A program made the translations under genes and the position numbers. 64,000 nucleotides of DNA from Thermoplasmatota archaeon (lineage in GTDB: Archaea; Thermoplasmatota; Thermoplasmata; Thermoplasmatales; Thermoplasmataceae), in contig JAMCUH010000053.1 in the NCBI GenBank assembly GCA_023379435.1, forward strand, positions 1 through 64,000, given 5' to 3'. Below, piece after piece: positions 34,487-44,279 of the stretch (positions are counted from its first letter, which is position 1; every line of letters begins with the position of its first letter). The notes beneath the pieces are model-generated. The model was not told the DNA's origin and ran no database searches. It saw only the letters and a program-made list of their open reading frames with translations.

Positions 34487-36265
34487 TCAGGTCTTTTGGA
34501 ACTTAAGCATTCTTATTGCCCTGTTGTATGCATCGGCTATCTCCGCAAATCCCAAAGTTCCCAAGACATTTTTCGAGTCATCCACGGCAGCAAGTATTCC
34601 TATGCTACTCTTGGACAGTATTTCCATGGCAACAACGATGGAATCGTTCACATTGACGTAAAGGGGGTTGCTGTCCATGATCTCCCTGACGGTTGCATCA
34701 GGTCTGGACTCGGCATCCCTAACATTCTCATAAGATAGTATTCCCACGAGCTTTCCATTATCCTGTACTATAACAGCCTTGGTCCTCGACTCTCTCATCT
34801 TCGTAACTGCTATTCTAACGTTGTCATCCGGTGAAACGTATCTGTAGTTCCTGTTCATTCCGTCGAATACTGTCACTGTGCCAAGAACTGGCTTAGTGTA
34901 TTCTGAGAAATGGGCAGGCGAATCTTTCCTGGTGGGAACCTGTTTGCTGTATATGCAGTATTTGTCTCCCGTGATAAAATATGCTATGAGAGTTGCAAGC
35001 ATAATGGGCAGAAAGAGCGAAAAACCACCCGTCATCTCTGTTCCTATGATGATGACAGATACTGGAGCCTTTGAGACACCTCCGAAAAATGAAATCATGG
35101 ATACTATGACAACTGCAGCTATGGTAACCGTTGGGAAGAGTGGATTGAACGTATCATATATGGTGGCTCCCAGAAGCGACCCTATTACCATTCCAGGAGC
35201 GAAGACACCTCCTGACCCACCTGAGCCTATGGTCAGGGATGTGGATATTATCTTGAGGAATATCAGTATGATAAGCACAGAGAGCGGTAGAAGGGTGAGA
35301 TATCCAAGGAGGAGCTGCTGCGTTACTCCGTAACCAAGACCCAGGACCTCTGGAAAATATATGGCTATTATGCCAACACCGAGGCCGCCAATTGCAGGCC
35401 TGAAGTACTTTGATACAGGTTTCAATCTTCGGAACGCAGACGTTGTTGTGTAAAATGTCTTCACATAAAGTATACCTAGGCCTCCCGCAAGCACTCCGAC
35501 TATTGTGTAAAGTATGAGGTTTATTGGGTGCGAGAATGTGGGAAGAATGGGTATATCGAATAGTGACCTGTAGTGAAAATAGTATCCGAATATGGAATAT
35601 CCTGTTATGGATGCTATTATGGAGGGTATCAGTGCTTCAACCTCAAAATCTCTCTTGTAAAGTATTTCGGTGCTGAGAATGGCTCCACCAAGAGGTGCAA
35701 GGAATATGCTTCCTATGCCTGCCCCAATTCCTGCTGCTGCAGCTATCCTTCTATCATGATCATTGAAATGGAAGGCATCTGCAATAAAGGAACCAAATCC
35801 GGAAGCAATCTGTGCCGTCGGGCCTTCTCTTCCCGCACTTCCTCCGGAGCCTATGGTTATGGCTGAGGCCAGAGTCTTTATTACAGGAACTCTTCTCCTT
35901 ATCCTCCCGTCCTTATTGTGAAATGCATCTATGGCAGCATCCGTCCCATGGCCCTCCGCCTCAGGTGCAAACCTGTATACAAGAAAACCGCTGATCAAGC
36001 CGCCAAGCGTTGTGGATACCGGAATGAGGTACTTATCGTAGACAGGATAATAGAAGGGTATACCGACAGCACTTACTCCTACCGGAGGAAGTCTAATTCC
36101 AGTTATCCCGGTGAGAAAAACACGGGTGAAGAAGATTATGCCAAAGTAAAGGATATATGATCCTATCCCGGCCATTATGCCTATGAGTATACCAACAATG
36201 ACCCATTTCCTTATTGATTCCGCCGTCAGAGATGACAGAAACCTGCTGACAAACTCTGAAGTCAA
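34487..36265 (-). CDS. CLC-family chloride channel/transporter with CBS pair
   Basis: 592 residues. The CLC membrane domain (about residues 15-430) has GSGGSAGREGPTAQIASGFG, the filter motif equivalent of G(K/R)EGP, and GSGGSGGVFAPGMVIGS (GxFxP). Two CBS domains follow (about 465-590: VSPDDNVRIAVTKMRESRTK, VNVNDSIVVAMEILSKSSIG), which usually sense adenine nucleotides. In acidophiles such proteins may export protons or chloride in acid resistance, but transporter versus channel type is undecided. Confidence 0.9.
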   Translation of the reverse strand: MTSEFVSRFLSSLTAESIRKWVIVGILIGIMAGIGSYILYFGIIFFTRVFLTGITGIRLPPVGVSAVGIPFYYPVYDKYLIPVSTTLGGLISGFLVYRFAPEAEGHGTDAAIDAFHNKDGRIRRRVPVIKTLASAITIGSGGSAGREGPTAQIASGFGSFIADAFHFNDHDRRIAAAAGIGAGIGSIFLAPLGGAILSTEILYKRDFEVEALIPSIIASITGYSIFGYYFHYRSLFDIPILPTFSHPINLILYTIVGVLAGGLGILYVKTFYTTTSAFRRLKPVSKYFRPAIGGLGVGIIAIYFPEVLGLGYGVTQQLLLGYLTLLPLSVLIILIFLKIISTSLTIGSGGSGGVFAPGMVIGSLLGATIYDTFNPLFPTVTIAAVVIVSMISFFGGVSKAPVSVIIIGTEMTGGFSLFLPIMLATLIAYFITGDKYCIYSKQVPTRKDSPAHFSEYTKPVLGTVTVFDGMNRNYRYVSPDDNVRIAVTKMRESRTKAVIVQDNGKLVGILSYENVRDAESRPDATVREIMDSNPLYVNVNDSIVVAMEILSKSSIGILAAVDDSKNVLGTLGFAEIADAYNRAIRMLKFQKT

Positions 36266-36294
36266 GAATCAGACACCCTCTTGGGATTGCGGAT

Positions 36295-38172
36295 TCAGAC
36301 AAAAACTTTCCGATTGGAGAAGAATGTAGCAGCATCGGCAGCGGGGTTTTTTGAAAGGTACATTCCATCAATGTATTTCCTGAAATAAGATGCCCTCCTG
36401 TCCAGGATGATGGCCATGCCAATGTCATCGCTGCTTCTGATAAGCCGCCCAATGGCCTGTCTTATCCTCACGGATACTGGAAACGTTACAGCATATTCCC
36501 ATCCCCTGTGGTAGCGGAATTCGTAGTATTCCTGAATTGCTTTCTGCCTTGCGTCCGGTCTCGGGTATGGAATTCCTGCTATGATGACAAGTTCCAGTTC
36601 TATGCCTGGAAAATTCATGCCTTCGGAAACCCTTCCACCGGAGACTGCAAAAAGAGGTTTTCCACCCTTCCTGAAATCACGTATAAGTTTCTGGAATCCT
36701 ATCTGATCAAGATCCCTTCTTTCCTTCACGTATTCAATCTGAAATCCCTGATCGCACACTGCATCCATTGCGGAGTATGAGGGGAAATATACAATTGTAT
36801 TCCTCCTCACAGACAGGAAGGTGTTTTCAATGATATCCCTCATCCTTGATGCCTGCTGTGAGTCAAATTCCCCGAACTTTGTAGTAACATCGTCGTTGTA
36901 TATTACCATCCTGTTTTCCTTTGGAAAAATGCTATCAACAACCATGTGTGGTGCATCCTTCATGCCGATAATATCCTTGTAAACCTCCACAGGCTTCAGC
37001 GTTCCTGAAAGGTGGATAGTCTTTGAATCCCAAAGCGGTTTCAATATATTGGCCGGGTCTAATGAGGATGAATATAGCATGCCGTCCCTGTTTCGTGAAA
37101 TGATGCACACATAATCAGACGGATCCGAAAGCTGCCACTTCATCATGTTCCAGGCAAATGAAAGCACGTGCGATCTTGGTACCTTCCCGTCCTTCTCCCT
37201 CTGTTCTGCTATGAACTCCCCAAACATCTGCATGTATGAGATGAGTGAATCCAATTTTTCAGATGAAATATGATTCTGAATCATGATATAATCCCTGAAT
37301 TCCTCAGGTCTGATCCTCAGCTCATCATTTTCTCCCAAAAGATCCGATACCATCTTTAGAATGGCACTTCTGGTCATTTCCGTAAAATCGGATGCCTTTA
37401 TCCTGTCCTTTAAAACAAAATCTCCAAAATCTGTTGCCTCTTTTTCTGCCAGATCGATCTGATGTACCGATATTTCCGTCACAGAAGAATCCCTTGCCAT
37501 ATCTGGCAAGTTGTGTGCCTCATCCAGAATTATGATGATTTCCTTTCTCGAAACACCCCAGTTATGGAGGAGGCGTTCTGCCATAATGGGTGATATAAAA
37601 TATGAGTATGGAGCAATAACAAGATCTGCCCTCTGCATGGCAGATTTCAGACTTTCATAGGGACATATATTTCTTGAGAGTGCGTAATCATATAGTTCGT
37701 CGGCCATGGGAATTGTTGAATATATGTAGTTCTCCGTGTCAGGTTCCCTTATGCCGGGGTTGAAGTAAGGGCATGCGTCCTGGTCACCCTTCGCCACAGC
37801 CCTCTTTCTGAATGAGCAGAACCGGGAAAGGGATTCAGCACTGAACTGTTCCCTTTCATCTCCCTCCCTGTAAAGTATGCAGAGATTTGCCCTTCCCTGC
37901 AAAGGCACCGTGCTTATCTTGAAAATTGGATTAAGTTTTCTCAATTCCCTGATTATCTGCTCTTGCTGTGAATTTGTCCTTGTGAGGTAGAGGATTTTCC
38001 TGTGCGTCTCATCTCTCGAATAAAGGGCACCATATATTCCCATAAGGGTTTTTCCGGAACCTGTCGGTGACTCAATAATGCATGCTCCAGAATCTCTCAA
38101 GGATTTTACTATGAAGGATACCACTTTTTCCTGATAATCTCTTAATTCCAACTGCGCAGACAATGGGTTCAT
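36295..38172 (-). CDS. xpd: XPD/Rad3-type DNA helicase
   Basis: 625 residues. Walker A IIESPTGSGKTLMGIYG and DEAH box IIILDEAHNLPD are present, with helicase motif VI IRQAIGRLIRSSDD near the C-terminus. The iron-sulfur domain shows conserved cysteines in NLCILYREGD, RFCSFRKRAV, DACPYFNP and ICPYESL, the four ligands of the [4Fe-4S] cluster of XPD. It unwinds DNA 5' to 3'; its archaeal role in repair is inferred from homologues. Single gene, divergent from the mutase operon. Confidence 0.9.
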   Translation of the reverse strand: MNPLSAQLELRDYQEKVVSFIVKSLRDSGACIIESPTGSGKTLMGIYGALYSRDETHRKILYLTRTNSQQEQIIRELRKLNPIFKISTVPLQGRANLCILYREGDEREQFSAESLSRFCSFRKRAVAKGDQDACPYFNPGIREPDTENYIYSTIPMADELYDYALSRNICPYESLKSAMQRADLVIAPYSYFISPIMAERLLHNWGVSRKEIIIILDEAHNLPDMARDSSVTEISVHQIDLAEKEATDFGDFVLKDRIKASDFTEMTRSAILKMVSDLLGENDELRIRPEEFRDYIMIQNHISSEKLDSLISYMQMFGEFIAEQREKDGKVPRSHVLSFAWNMMKWQLSDPSDYVCIISRNRDGMLYSSSLDPANILKPLWDSKTIHLSGTLKPVEVYKDIIGMKDAPHMVVDSIFPKENRMVIYNDDVTTKFGEFDSQQASRMRDIIENTFLSVRRNTIVYFPSYSAMDAVCDQGFQIEYVKERRDLDQIGFQKLIRDFRKGGKPLFAVSGGRVSEGMNFPGIELELVIIAGIPYPRPDARQKAIQEYYEFRYHRGWEYAVTFPVSVRIRQAIGRLIRSSDDIGMAIILDRRASYFRKYIDGMYLSKNPAADAATFFSNRKVFV

Positions 38173-38473
38173 CCTCCTATCTTTGGAAGGCTAATATCTG
38201 TTTTGGTGCTGTGTGTCATTAAATTCCAATTGTGAAAGAAAGTCAGGTGTTGGAAAAGGAGGATCATCTCATCTCCGTAAGATTTCACTATTCATGGGGA
38301 ATATCAATACCCTGGGTAAATAAAATTTCCCTTAAAGTGCATGTAATTTTAATTCCTGTAATATCTGTCCACAATTCTACGATCGTATTGTTACATCAAA
38401 GGTACATTATGTCTAAGATTAGTCCAACAAAAGTATGAATGCCCCATAAAGAAATGTTACCAACCCATAAACG

Positions 38474-38481
38474 CTTAAATT
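38474..38481 (+). promoter_or_regulatory. TATA-like box of the mutase operon
   Basis: CTTAAATT is centred 25 nt before the ATG at 38502, which argues for that start over the upstream ATG at 38439. Confidence 0.45.
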
Positions 38482-38501
38482 CAAAAAAGCCATACAACAT
38501 T

Positions 38502-40214
38502 ATGGATCAATCTGAAAATTACTGGTCTCAACGTTTGGAATCCATGAGATTAAGGAGGGATAAAATCAACAGCAGATACAACTCATGGAAAAAGGATACT
38601 TTGAATCCATGGAACAAATCATCGAGAAATATTACTGAAGAAAGGAGAAACTCTTCAGACATCATTCTGAGAGAGGTATATACGGAAGAGGATCTGAGTA
38701 ACAACATTGATCAGGAACTTGGAATGCCAGGAACGTATCCATTTACCAGGGGAATTTACCCAAACATGTACAGGGGAAAGCTGTGGACCATGAGGATGTT
38801 TTCAGGTTTCGGTACACCTGAGGATACCAACAGGAGATTGAAGTACCTCATTTCTCACGGTGAGACGGGTCTAAGCATAGCTTTCGATATGCCAACACTT
38901 TACGGCCTTGATTGTGACAGTAAAAGGTCAGATGGCGAGGTGGGAAAATGTGGAGTAAGCGTATCATCACTGAAAGACATGGAGGTGATCTTCAGAGGCA
39001 TCGATCTTGGGAAGGTCTCAACATCCATGACCATAAATGCACCTGCCATTGTTCTCACAGCAATGTACTTCGCTCTGGCGCAGAAGAAGCATGTTCCCCT
39101 TGAAAATGTCGCTGGAACAGTTCAGGCTGACATTCTCAAGGAATACATAGCACAGAAGGAATGGATATACCCGCCTGAGGCACACCTGAGAATGATCAGG
39201 GATATGATGACATTCTGCACAAAAAATGCACCAAAATACAATTACATCAGCATATCGGGTTACCATATAAGGGAGGCAGGATCAAGTGCGGTACAGGAAC
39301 TTGCCTTTACCCTTGCTGATGGTTTCTATTACATTGACATGGGAATAGAGGCGGGTCTCGATGTTGACCGGTTTGCTCCAAGATTATCATTCTTTTTCAA
39401 CTCATCCATAAACTTCTTTGAAGAGATAGCTAAGATGAGGGCAGCAAGGAGAATCTGGGCAACCGTTCTGAAGGAGAAGTATGGTGCAAAGAAGGAGAGA
39501 TCGCTTCTCATGAGATTTCACACCCAGACTTCCGGTTACACACTGACATGGCAGCAGCCGATGAACAATATTGTCAGAACAACAATTGAGGCCATGGCAG
39601 CTGTTCTTGGCGGAACGCAGAGCCTTCACACAAATTCATATGATGAGGCATGGGCCCTCCCATCGGACAATGCAGTGAAGGTTGCACTCAGAACGCAGCA
39701 GATCATAGCGGAGGAATCTGGCCTTGCTGATGTTATAGATCCACTTGGCGGGTCCTACTATGTGGAATGGCTTACGGACCAGATGGAGGAGAAAGCCTTT
39801 GAGTACTTCGACAGGATAGAGAGAATGGGAGGCATATTGAACGCAATCAAGTCAGGATACCTTCAGAAGGAAATTGCCGCAACATCTTACAAGAGGCAGA
39901 TCAGACTTGAAAAGGGAGAAGAGGTTATGGTCGGAGCAAACAAGTATGTTGAGGACGAGCATCCAATAAGCATACTCAGAATAAGCCGAAAAGCTCAGGA
40001 TATGCAATTAAAGAGGCTGAGAGATATCAAAAGAACCAGGGATACGGCAAAGGTTACGAGATCGCTGGATAGGCTCAGGAAGGCCATGGAGGATCCAGAT
40101 GAGAATCTCCTTCCCTTCATGATTGATGCGGTAAAGGCTTACGCAACTCTGGAAGAGATAACGAACATAGGGAGGGAGATATATGGTGGCTGGAAAGAGC
40201 CAGTCATTGTTTAA
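38502..40214 (+). CDS. mcmA1: Methylmalonyl-CoA mutase, large (catalytic) subunit
   Basis: About 570 residues from ATG 38502 (a frame back to 38439 runs across the promoter). TYPFTRGIYPNMYRGKLWTM (substrate entry) and SFDMPTLYGLDCD are typical mutase motifs, as are ISGYHIREAGSSAVQELAF and RFHTQTSGYTLTWQQPMNNI. Only the TIM-barrel half is present; the B12 domain is a separate gene, as in archaeal enzymes. It interconverts succinyl-CoA and methylmalonyl-CoA. First gene of a three-gene operon. Confidence 0.93.
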   Translation: MDQSENYWSQRLESMRLRRDKINSRYNSWKKDTLNPWNKSSRNITEERRNSSDIILREVYTEEDLSNNIDQELGMPGTYPFTRGIYPNMYRGKLWTMRMFSGFGTPEDTNRRLKYLISHGETGLSIAFDMPTLYGLDCDSKRSDGEVGKCGVSVSSLKDMEVIFRGIDLGKVSTSMTINAPAIVLTAMYFALAQKKHVPLENVAGTVQADILKEYIAQKEWIYPPEAHLRMIRDMMTFCTKNAPKYNYISISGYHIREAGSSAVQELAFTLADGFYYIDMGIEAGLDVDRFAPRLSFFFNSSINFFEEIAKMRAARRIWATVLKEKYGAKKERSLLMRFHTQTSGYTLTWQQPMNNIVRTTIEAMAAVLGGTQSLHTNSYDEAWALPSDNAVKVALRTQQIIAEESGLADVIDPLGGSYYVEWLTDQMEEKAFEYFDRIERMGGILNAIKSGYLQKEIAATSYKRQIRLEKGEEVMVGANKYVEDEHPISILRISRKAQDMQLKRLRDIKRTRDTAKVTRSLDRLRKAMEDPDENLLPFMIDAVKAYATLEEITNIGREIYGGWKEPVIV

Positions 40215-40635
40215 GGACCGGCCCATTAAGGTGTTGCTTGCCAAGCCGGGCATAGATGGTCACGACAGGGGCATGTTTGTACTTGCAAAATCATTCAGGG
40301 ATGCCGGCATGGATGTTCTTTATGCAGGTCTTCTTCCCACGCCCGAGGAAGTCGTTGACACAGCCGTAAACGAGGATGTCGATGTTATAGCGCTGAGTCT
40401 TATGAACGGAGCTCATCTGACGGTTTTCAAAAAGGTAGCTGACCTCATGAAAAAGAGAGGCATAACGGATATAGCCATTGTGGGTGGAGGAACCATACCT
40501 GACCAGGATAGACCAAAGCTGGCCAGGATGGGGATAACTGGAAACTACGGTCCCGGCACTCCCATATCCACAATAGTTGAGCATGTAAAAAGGAGAGCTG
40601 AGGAAGCAAGAAAAAGAAAGCTGGGACTGAACTGA
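40183..40635 (+). CDS. mcmA2: Methylmalonyl-CoA mutase, small B12-binding subunit
   Basis: 150 residues. The cobalamin-binding motif DGHDRG in KVLLAKPGIDGHDRGMFVLA supplies the base-off axial His, followed by GLLPTPEEVVDTAV, ALSLMNGAHLTVF and VGGGTIPDQD. It overlaps the catalytic subunit by 32 nt and MeaB by 1 nt, giving balanced translation. Confidence 0.93.
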   Translation: MVAGKSQSLFKDRPIKVLLAKPGIDGHDRGMFVLAKSFRDAGMDVLYAGLLPTPEEVVDTAVNEDVDVIALSLMNGAHLTVFKKVADLMKKRGITDIAIVGGGTIPDQDRPKLARMGITGNYGPGTPISTIVEHVKRRAEEARKRKLGLN

Positions 40636-41588
40636 TGCTAGACACTGGTGAAATAGTCTCCGGTATACTGAGAGGAGATCCAAGATCCATCTCAAGGGCA
40701 GTTTCTATTATGGAAACTATGCCGGGAAGTGCTGAAAGGAGAAAGATACTTGAGGCCATATATCCCAACACAGGAAATGGGCAGATCATAGGCATCACTG
40801 GACCACCTGGTATAGGTAAAAGCACAATGATTGGAAAGTTATCATTGTCCATAGCCCAGAAAGGTCACAAGATAGGGGTGGTTGCAGTTGACGCCTCAAG
40901 CCCTTTTTCCAACGGATCAATCCTTGGTAACAGACTTCGGATGCAGGATAGCCTCACAAGCAGGAATATCTTCATGAGGAGTCTTTCAACAAGGGGACAG
41001 AGAGGCGGTCTATCATCCACTGTATGGGATACCGTCACCATAATGGAAGCATCGGGAATGGATAAGATCATCGTGGAGACCGTTGGTTCCGGGCAGGCTG
41101 ATCTTGATATCCTTGGGCTCGCAGATACAATAGTGCTTGTTCTTGCGCCTGGGCTTGGTGACGAGATCCAGGCTATCAAGGCCGGCATCATGGAGATTGC
41201 GAGCATAATTGTCGTGAACAAGATTGACAGGGAGGGTGCTTACATGGCAATGAAGGATATCCAGGACATGCTGGCCATAAATTCTGCAGATGGATGGGTG
41301 ATCCCAGTGATAGGAACTAATGCCCTCACGGGAGATGGCCTGGAAGATCTTATGGGGTGTATGGAAAAGCACTGGATTTACCTTCATGAACACGTGAATA
41401 TCAGGGAATCCAGGTTCAAAAATACAGTGGCAATGGATGCTAAAATACAGCTTGATCAGATCGTTCAAAGAAGTTTTCAACGTGCACTCCAGGGTATGGA
41501 AACAATACCTGGAAAGAATGGTAGTCCCTACGATGAGTCTAATTCAATCGTAAAGAAGACGATTGAATCAATTCTTAAGGGCGGCTAA
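40635..41588 (+). CDS. meaB: MeaB/ArgK G-protein chaperone of the mutase
   Basis: 317 residues. G1 is GITGPPGIGKSTMIGKLSLS, the D-x-G region VVAVDASSPFSNGSILGNRL, G3-like VETVGSGQADLDI and G4 VNKIDREG. MeaB uses GTP to gate adenosylcobalamin loading and to protect the mutase during catalysis. It follows the small subunit directly, consistent with this role. Confidence 0.93.
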   Translation: MLDTGEIVSGILRGDPRSISRAVSIMETMPGSAERRKILEAIYPNTGNGQIIGITGPPGIGKSTMIGKLSLSIAQKGHKIGVVAVDASSPFSNGSILGNRLRMQDSLTSRNIFMRSLSTRGQRGGLSSTVWDTVTIMEASGMDKIIVETVGSGQADLDILGLADTIVLVLAPGLGDEIQAIKAGIMEIASIIVVNKIDREGAYMAMKDIQDMLAINSADGWVIPVIGTNALTGDGLEDLMGCMEKHWIYLHEHVNIRESRFKNTVAMDAKIQLDQIVQRSFQRALQGMETIPGKNGSPYDESNSIVKKTIESILKGG

Positions 41589-41594
41589 TCAATG

Positions 41595-41602
41595 TTTAAA
41601 TA
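41595..41602 (+). promoter_or_regulatory. TATA-like box of the small heat-shock gene
   Basis: TTTAAATA is centred about 25 nt before the ATG at 41623, which selects that start over the longer frame beginning inside meaB. Confidence 0.5.
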
Positions 41603-41622
41603 TATTGTGGGAATCTTTGTTT

Positions 41623-42003
41623 ATGTATAATCCGCTTAAGTATTACACCCAGGAAGCCCTCAAGAATATGAATGACAAGGCCAAGGAGATACTTTCATTC
41701 ATGTATCCGCCCATCACAATGTACGAGGAAGGCGGAGAAGTGAAGATAGAGGCTGATCTCCCCGGATTCAACAAGAAGGACATAAAGATAAGAACGGACA
41801 AAAATTCAGTGACCATAGAGGCAACCAGAAAGATTCAGACAGAAGGAACCGTAATCGTGAATCAGAGGCCGGAGCATGTTTTCAAGCGAGTATCTGTTCC
41901 ATATGAAATAGAACAGAATGCCGATCTTGTTGCCAAGTACGCGGATGGCGTCCTTAAGATATCTCTGCAGATTAAGGGAATGAAAACCGTAAAGGTAGAA
42001 TAA
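41623..42003 (+). CDS. hsp20: Small heat-shock protein, Hsp20/alpha-crystallin
   Basis: About 126 residues. The alpha-crystallin domain is seen as VKIEADLPGFNKKDIKIRTD, VTIEATRKIQTEGTVI and the VLKISLQIKG strand near the C-terminus. It should form large oligomers that hold unfolded proteins. The stop codon abuts the stop of the convergent UbiB-like gene with no gap. Confidence 0.88.
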   Translation: MYNPLKYYTQEALKNMNDKAKEILSFMYPPITMYEEGGEVKIEADLPGFNKKDIKIRTDKNSVTIEATRKIQTEGTVIVNQRPEHVFKRVSVPYEIEQNADLVAKYADGVLKISLQIKGMKTVKVE

Positions 42004-43569
42004 TCATTTTCTTATTAAAGAGTAAACGAAAATAGCTAGGTCAACTGGTATCAATATTTCGGAGATTAGTGGATCATAGTGGAAAAAGTATACCAGAGCA
42101 AGAAGGCCAAATCCCAGAAATATTGAAATTTCAATGGATTTGGATCTTTTCATTTCAACGACGCCTTCAGTCTCATCCAGTCTACGTTTCAGTGCAGGAA
42201 GAACATCAAGACCTTTTTCTATGGAAATAATGGCCTTTTTGCCAAATTCGCGCAACTGCCTGGAATAGAATTCATTTAGCAGACCCTCGTTGTAAAGAAG
42301 TTCCCTCAGAACAGAAATAAATCTGAATTCAGGATCGAGCTGCAGGCAAACGCCCTCAAGTATTGAAGACATTCTCATGTATAGAACAAGTGCCTGAGGC
42401 AGCTTGAATGGAAATTCAAAGATAACATCGTTTGCTATCTCAAATATCTCCCTAACCTCACGATCCTCGACCCTTTTTCCTGACATGCCTGCAATGACAA
42501 GCTCCATGCTTCTTCTTATTATTCCCCTGTTGGCAGCTGGGGAGAGCGCATGCATCGCGAGAAGTGAGTCAATAATCATATCAGGGTCTGTCTGTACAAG
42601 ACCAGCATACAGTTCCAGGAGAGAGTATCTTGTATCAGAATCCAGTGAGCCCACCATTCCAAAGTCGTAGAGTATTATATTGCCATCATCTGACAGGGAA
42701 ATATTCCCTGGGTGGGGATCGGCGTGAAATATATCATCCCGGAGGAGCATCTTGAGAAAAAGAAGATCAACCCTGAAGGCCAAATTCTTCAGATCGTAAT
42801 TTTTCTGTTTCAGTGAATCGATATCCGTTATTTTGGTTCCTGACACATACTGCATCACAAGCACTTCACTTGTTGAAATCTCGTCAAAAACATTCGGGAC
42901 GAGAACTCTTTCATTCCTGGCACTTAGATTTCCCCATATTCTTTTAAGGTTCTCCCTCTCCTTCACGTAATCCATTTCCTCGTAGACCCTCAGTGAAAAA
43001 TCATCAATAACATTCTTTATGCTTGTGTAAAGGAACGATTCCATTCTATTCTTTGCCAGCCGCAGGAGCCTGTTTATGACAATAAGATCCCTTCTGACAA
43101 TCTCTTTCACATTGGGCCTGTTAACCTTGACTGCAACGTCACTTCCCCTGTACCTCGCACGGTATACCTGACCAAGTGAAGCCCCGGATATGGCTTCCCT
43201 GTCAAACTCTTCAAATATCTCATCCACGGGTTTCCCCAGGCTTCTCTCAATGATTTTCTGTGCATCTGAAAAAGGTGCCGCCGGTACCTTATCCTGAAGA
43301 GATTCGAACGCCTTCATATATTCCTTTGGCAGAAGATCGGATCTGGCAGAAAGTATCTGTCCCAGTTTAATGAAGGTTGGTCCAAGATCTATGAAGGCTT
43401 TAACCGCAAGTATACCATTTCTCTCACGGATTGGATCATATCCAGTTTCCTTATCCCTCTTCGCCTTATCCCTGTCCTTAAGATATCTTCTGAAGACCGG
43501 ATAGAGTTTGAGCAGCACGTGAAGCTCTGATCTTCTGATCCCCCTGTCCTTTGGCGGTAGCTCAACCAC
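42004..43569 (-). CDS. ABC1/UbiB/AarF-family atypical kinase
   Basis: 521 residues. The KxGQ motif FIKLGQILSARSDLLPKEY, the Ala-rich nucleotide loop SGASLGQVYRARY, invariant Lys in DVAVKVNRP and the catalytic-loop HADPHPGNISLSDD with DFG-like LYDFGMVG are all visible. One or two C-terminal membrane helices follow (ISIFLGFGLLALVYFF, ILIPVDLAIFVYSLI). Relatives act in ubiquinone synthesis and lipid homeostasis; the archaeal role is unclear. Confidence 0.88.
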   Translation of the reverse strand: MVELPPKDRGIRRSELHVLLKLYPVFRRYLKDRDKAKRDKETGYDPIRERNGILAVKAFIDLGPTFIKLGQILSARSDLLPKEYMKAFESLQDKVPAAPFSDAQKIIERSLGKPVDEIFEEFDREAISGASLGQVYRARYRGSDVAVKVNRPNVKEIVRRDLIVINRLLRLAKNRMESFLYTSIKNVIDDFSLRVYEEMDYVKERENLKRIWGNLSARNERVLVPNVFDEISTSEVLVMQYVSGTKITDIDSLKQKNYDLKNLAFRVDLLFLKMLLRDDIFHADPHPGNISLSDDGNIILYDFGMVGSLDSDTRYSLLELYAGLVQTDPDMIIDSLLAMHALSPAANRGIIRRSMELVIAGMSGKRVEDREVREIFEIANDVIFEFPFKLPQALVLYMRMSSILEGVCLQLDPEFRFISVLRELLYNEGLLNEFYSRQLREFGKKAIISIEKGLDVLPALKRRLDETEGVVEMKRSKSIEISIFLGFGLLALVYFFHYDPLISEILIPVDLAIFVYSLIRK

Positions 43570-43613
43570 ATGGGCAGATTTTCACCTATTATATGAACTG
43601 TTCCAGGAATGAT

Positions 43614-44132
43614 CTACCAGAAATCCTTGGACACATGTTCTTCGTAGAGAAGCTCAAGTTCAGCTTTGCTCCTCTTTTCCCTTTCCAGAAGGAGCTCAAG
43701 TGACTTCCTTATCTCCTCAGATTTGTATTCCTGAACCATGAGAGAAAGGAGGCTTATGGTATCATTGGTTATTTTTAGTGCAGCCCTCAGAACACTGGCC
43801 ACATCGTTATGATCAACCCTGCTTTCCTCCATAATCAGATGATCCAGCATGGAGGTCTCAGTGAGATCGTTCTCAGATTCATCCGATGTTATTGATTCCA
43901 CGGTGCCGCTGTCAATAACGCTCTGTATGTCCCTGATGTCATTCTCTTCGGTCTCCTTGAGATTCTTCAGTATGTTTATCACATGGTCCATGCTGCTTTT
44001 CTCCAAGAGGGAGGCATATCTGTCCCTGAGTTTTGATTTGAGCCTTATTATGTTATAAAGTATATTTTTTCTGGCATCTATAACGGCTTTCCCAGAAATT
44101 GTCTCCTTTCCAGCACTGCCTCCCTTTTTCAT
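43614..44132 (-). CDS. Helical protein, possibly ferritin-like
   Basis: 172 residues, four or five long charged helices. The last 60 residues (VASVLRAALKITNDTISLLS, then EIRKSLELLLEREKRSKAEL and EEH) look like the second half of a rubrerythrin-type four-helix bundle, but a full E-x-x-H diiron set is not evident. The centre is a Ser/Asp/Glu-rich linker. It is 45 nt upstream, in transcription order, of the UbiB-like gene and may share its mRNA. Function unknown. Confidence 0.5.
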   Translation of the reverse strand: MKKGGSAGKETISGKAVIDARKNILYNIIRLKSKLRDRYASLLEKSSMDHVINILKNLKETEENDIRDIQSVIDSGTVESITSDESENDLTETSMLDHLIMEESRVDHNDVASVLRAALKITNDTISLLSLMVQEYKSEEIRKSLELLLEREKRSKAELELLYEEHVSKDFW

Positions 44133-44251
44133 GGATCACATATATACGGTGAGTAGTTAATAAGCGTTTTCATTGTGCTCAGGACCGGCCATTCTCCAAT
44201 GAAATTCAGTTATTAAATGAATTTTTCCTTATTTAACATATTCAAATCAAA

Positions 44252-44258
44252 TTTATAC
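44252..44258 (+). promoter_or_regulatory. TATA-like box of rpe
   Basis: TTTATAC is centred 25 nt before the ATG at 44280 and only 13 nt before the ATG at 44268, so it selects the later start. Confidence 0.5.
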
Positions 44259-44279
44259 AACCTTGCAATGAAAGTCAGT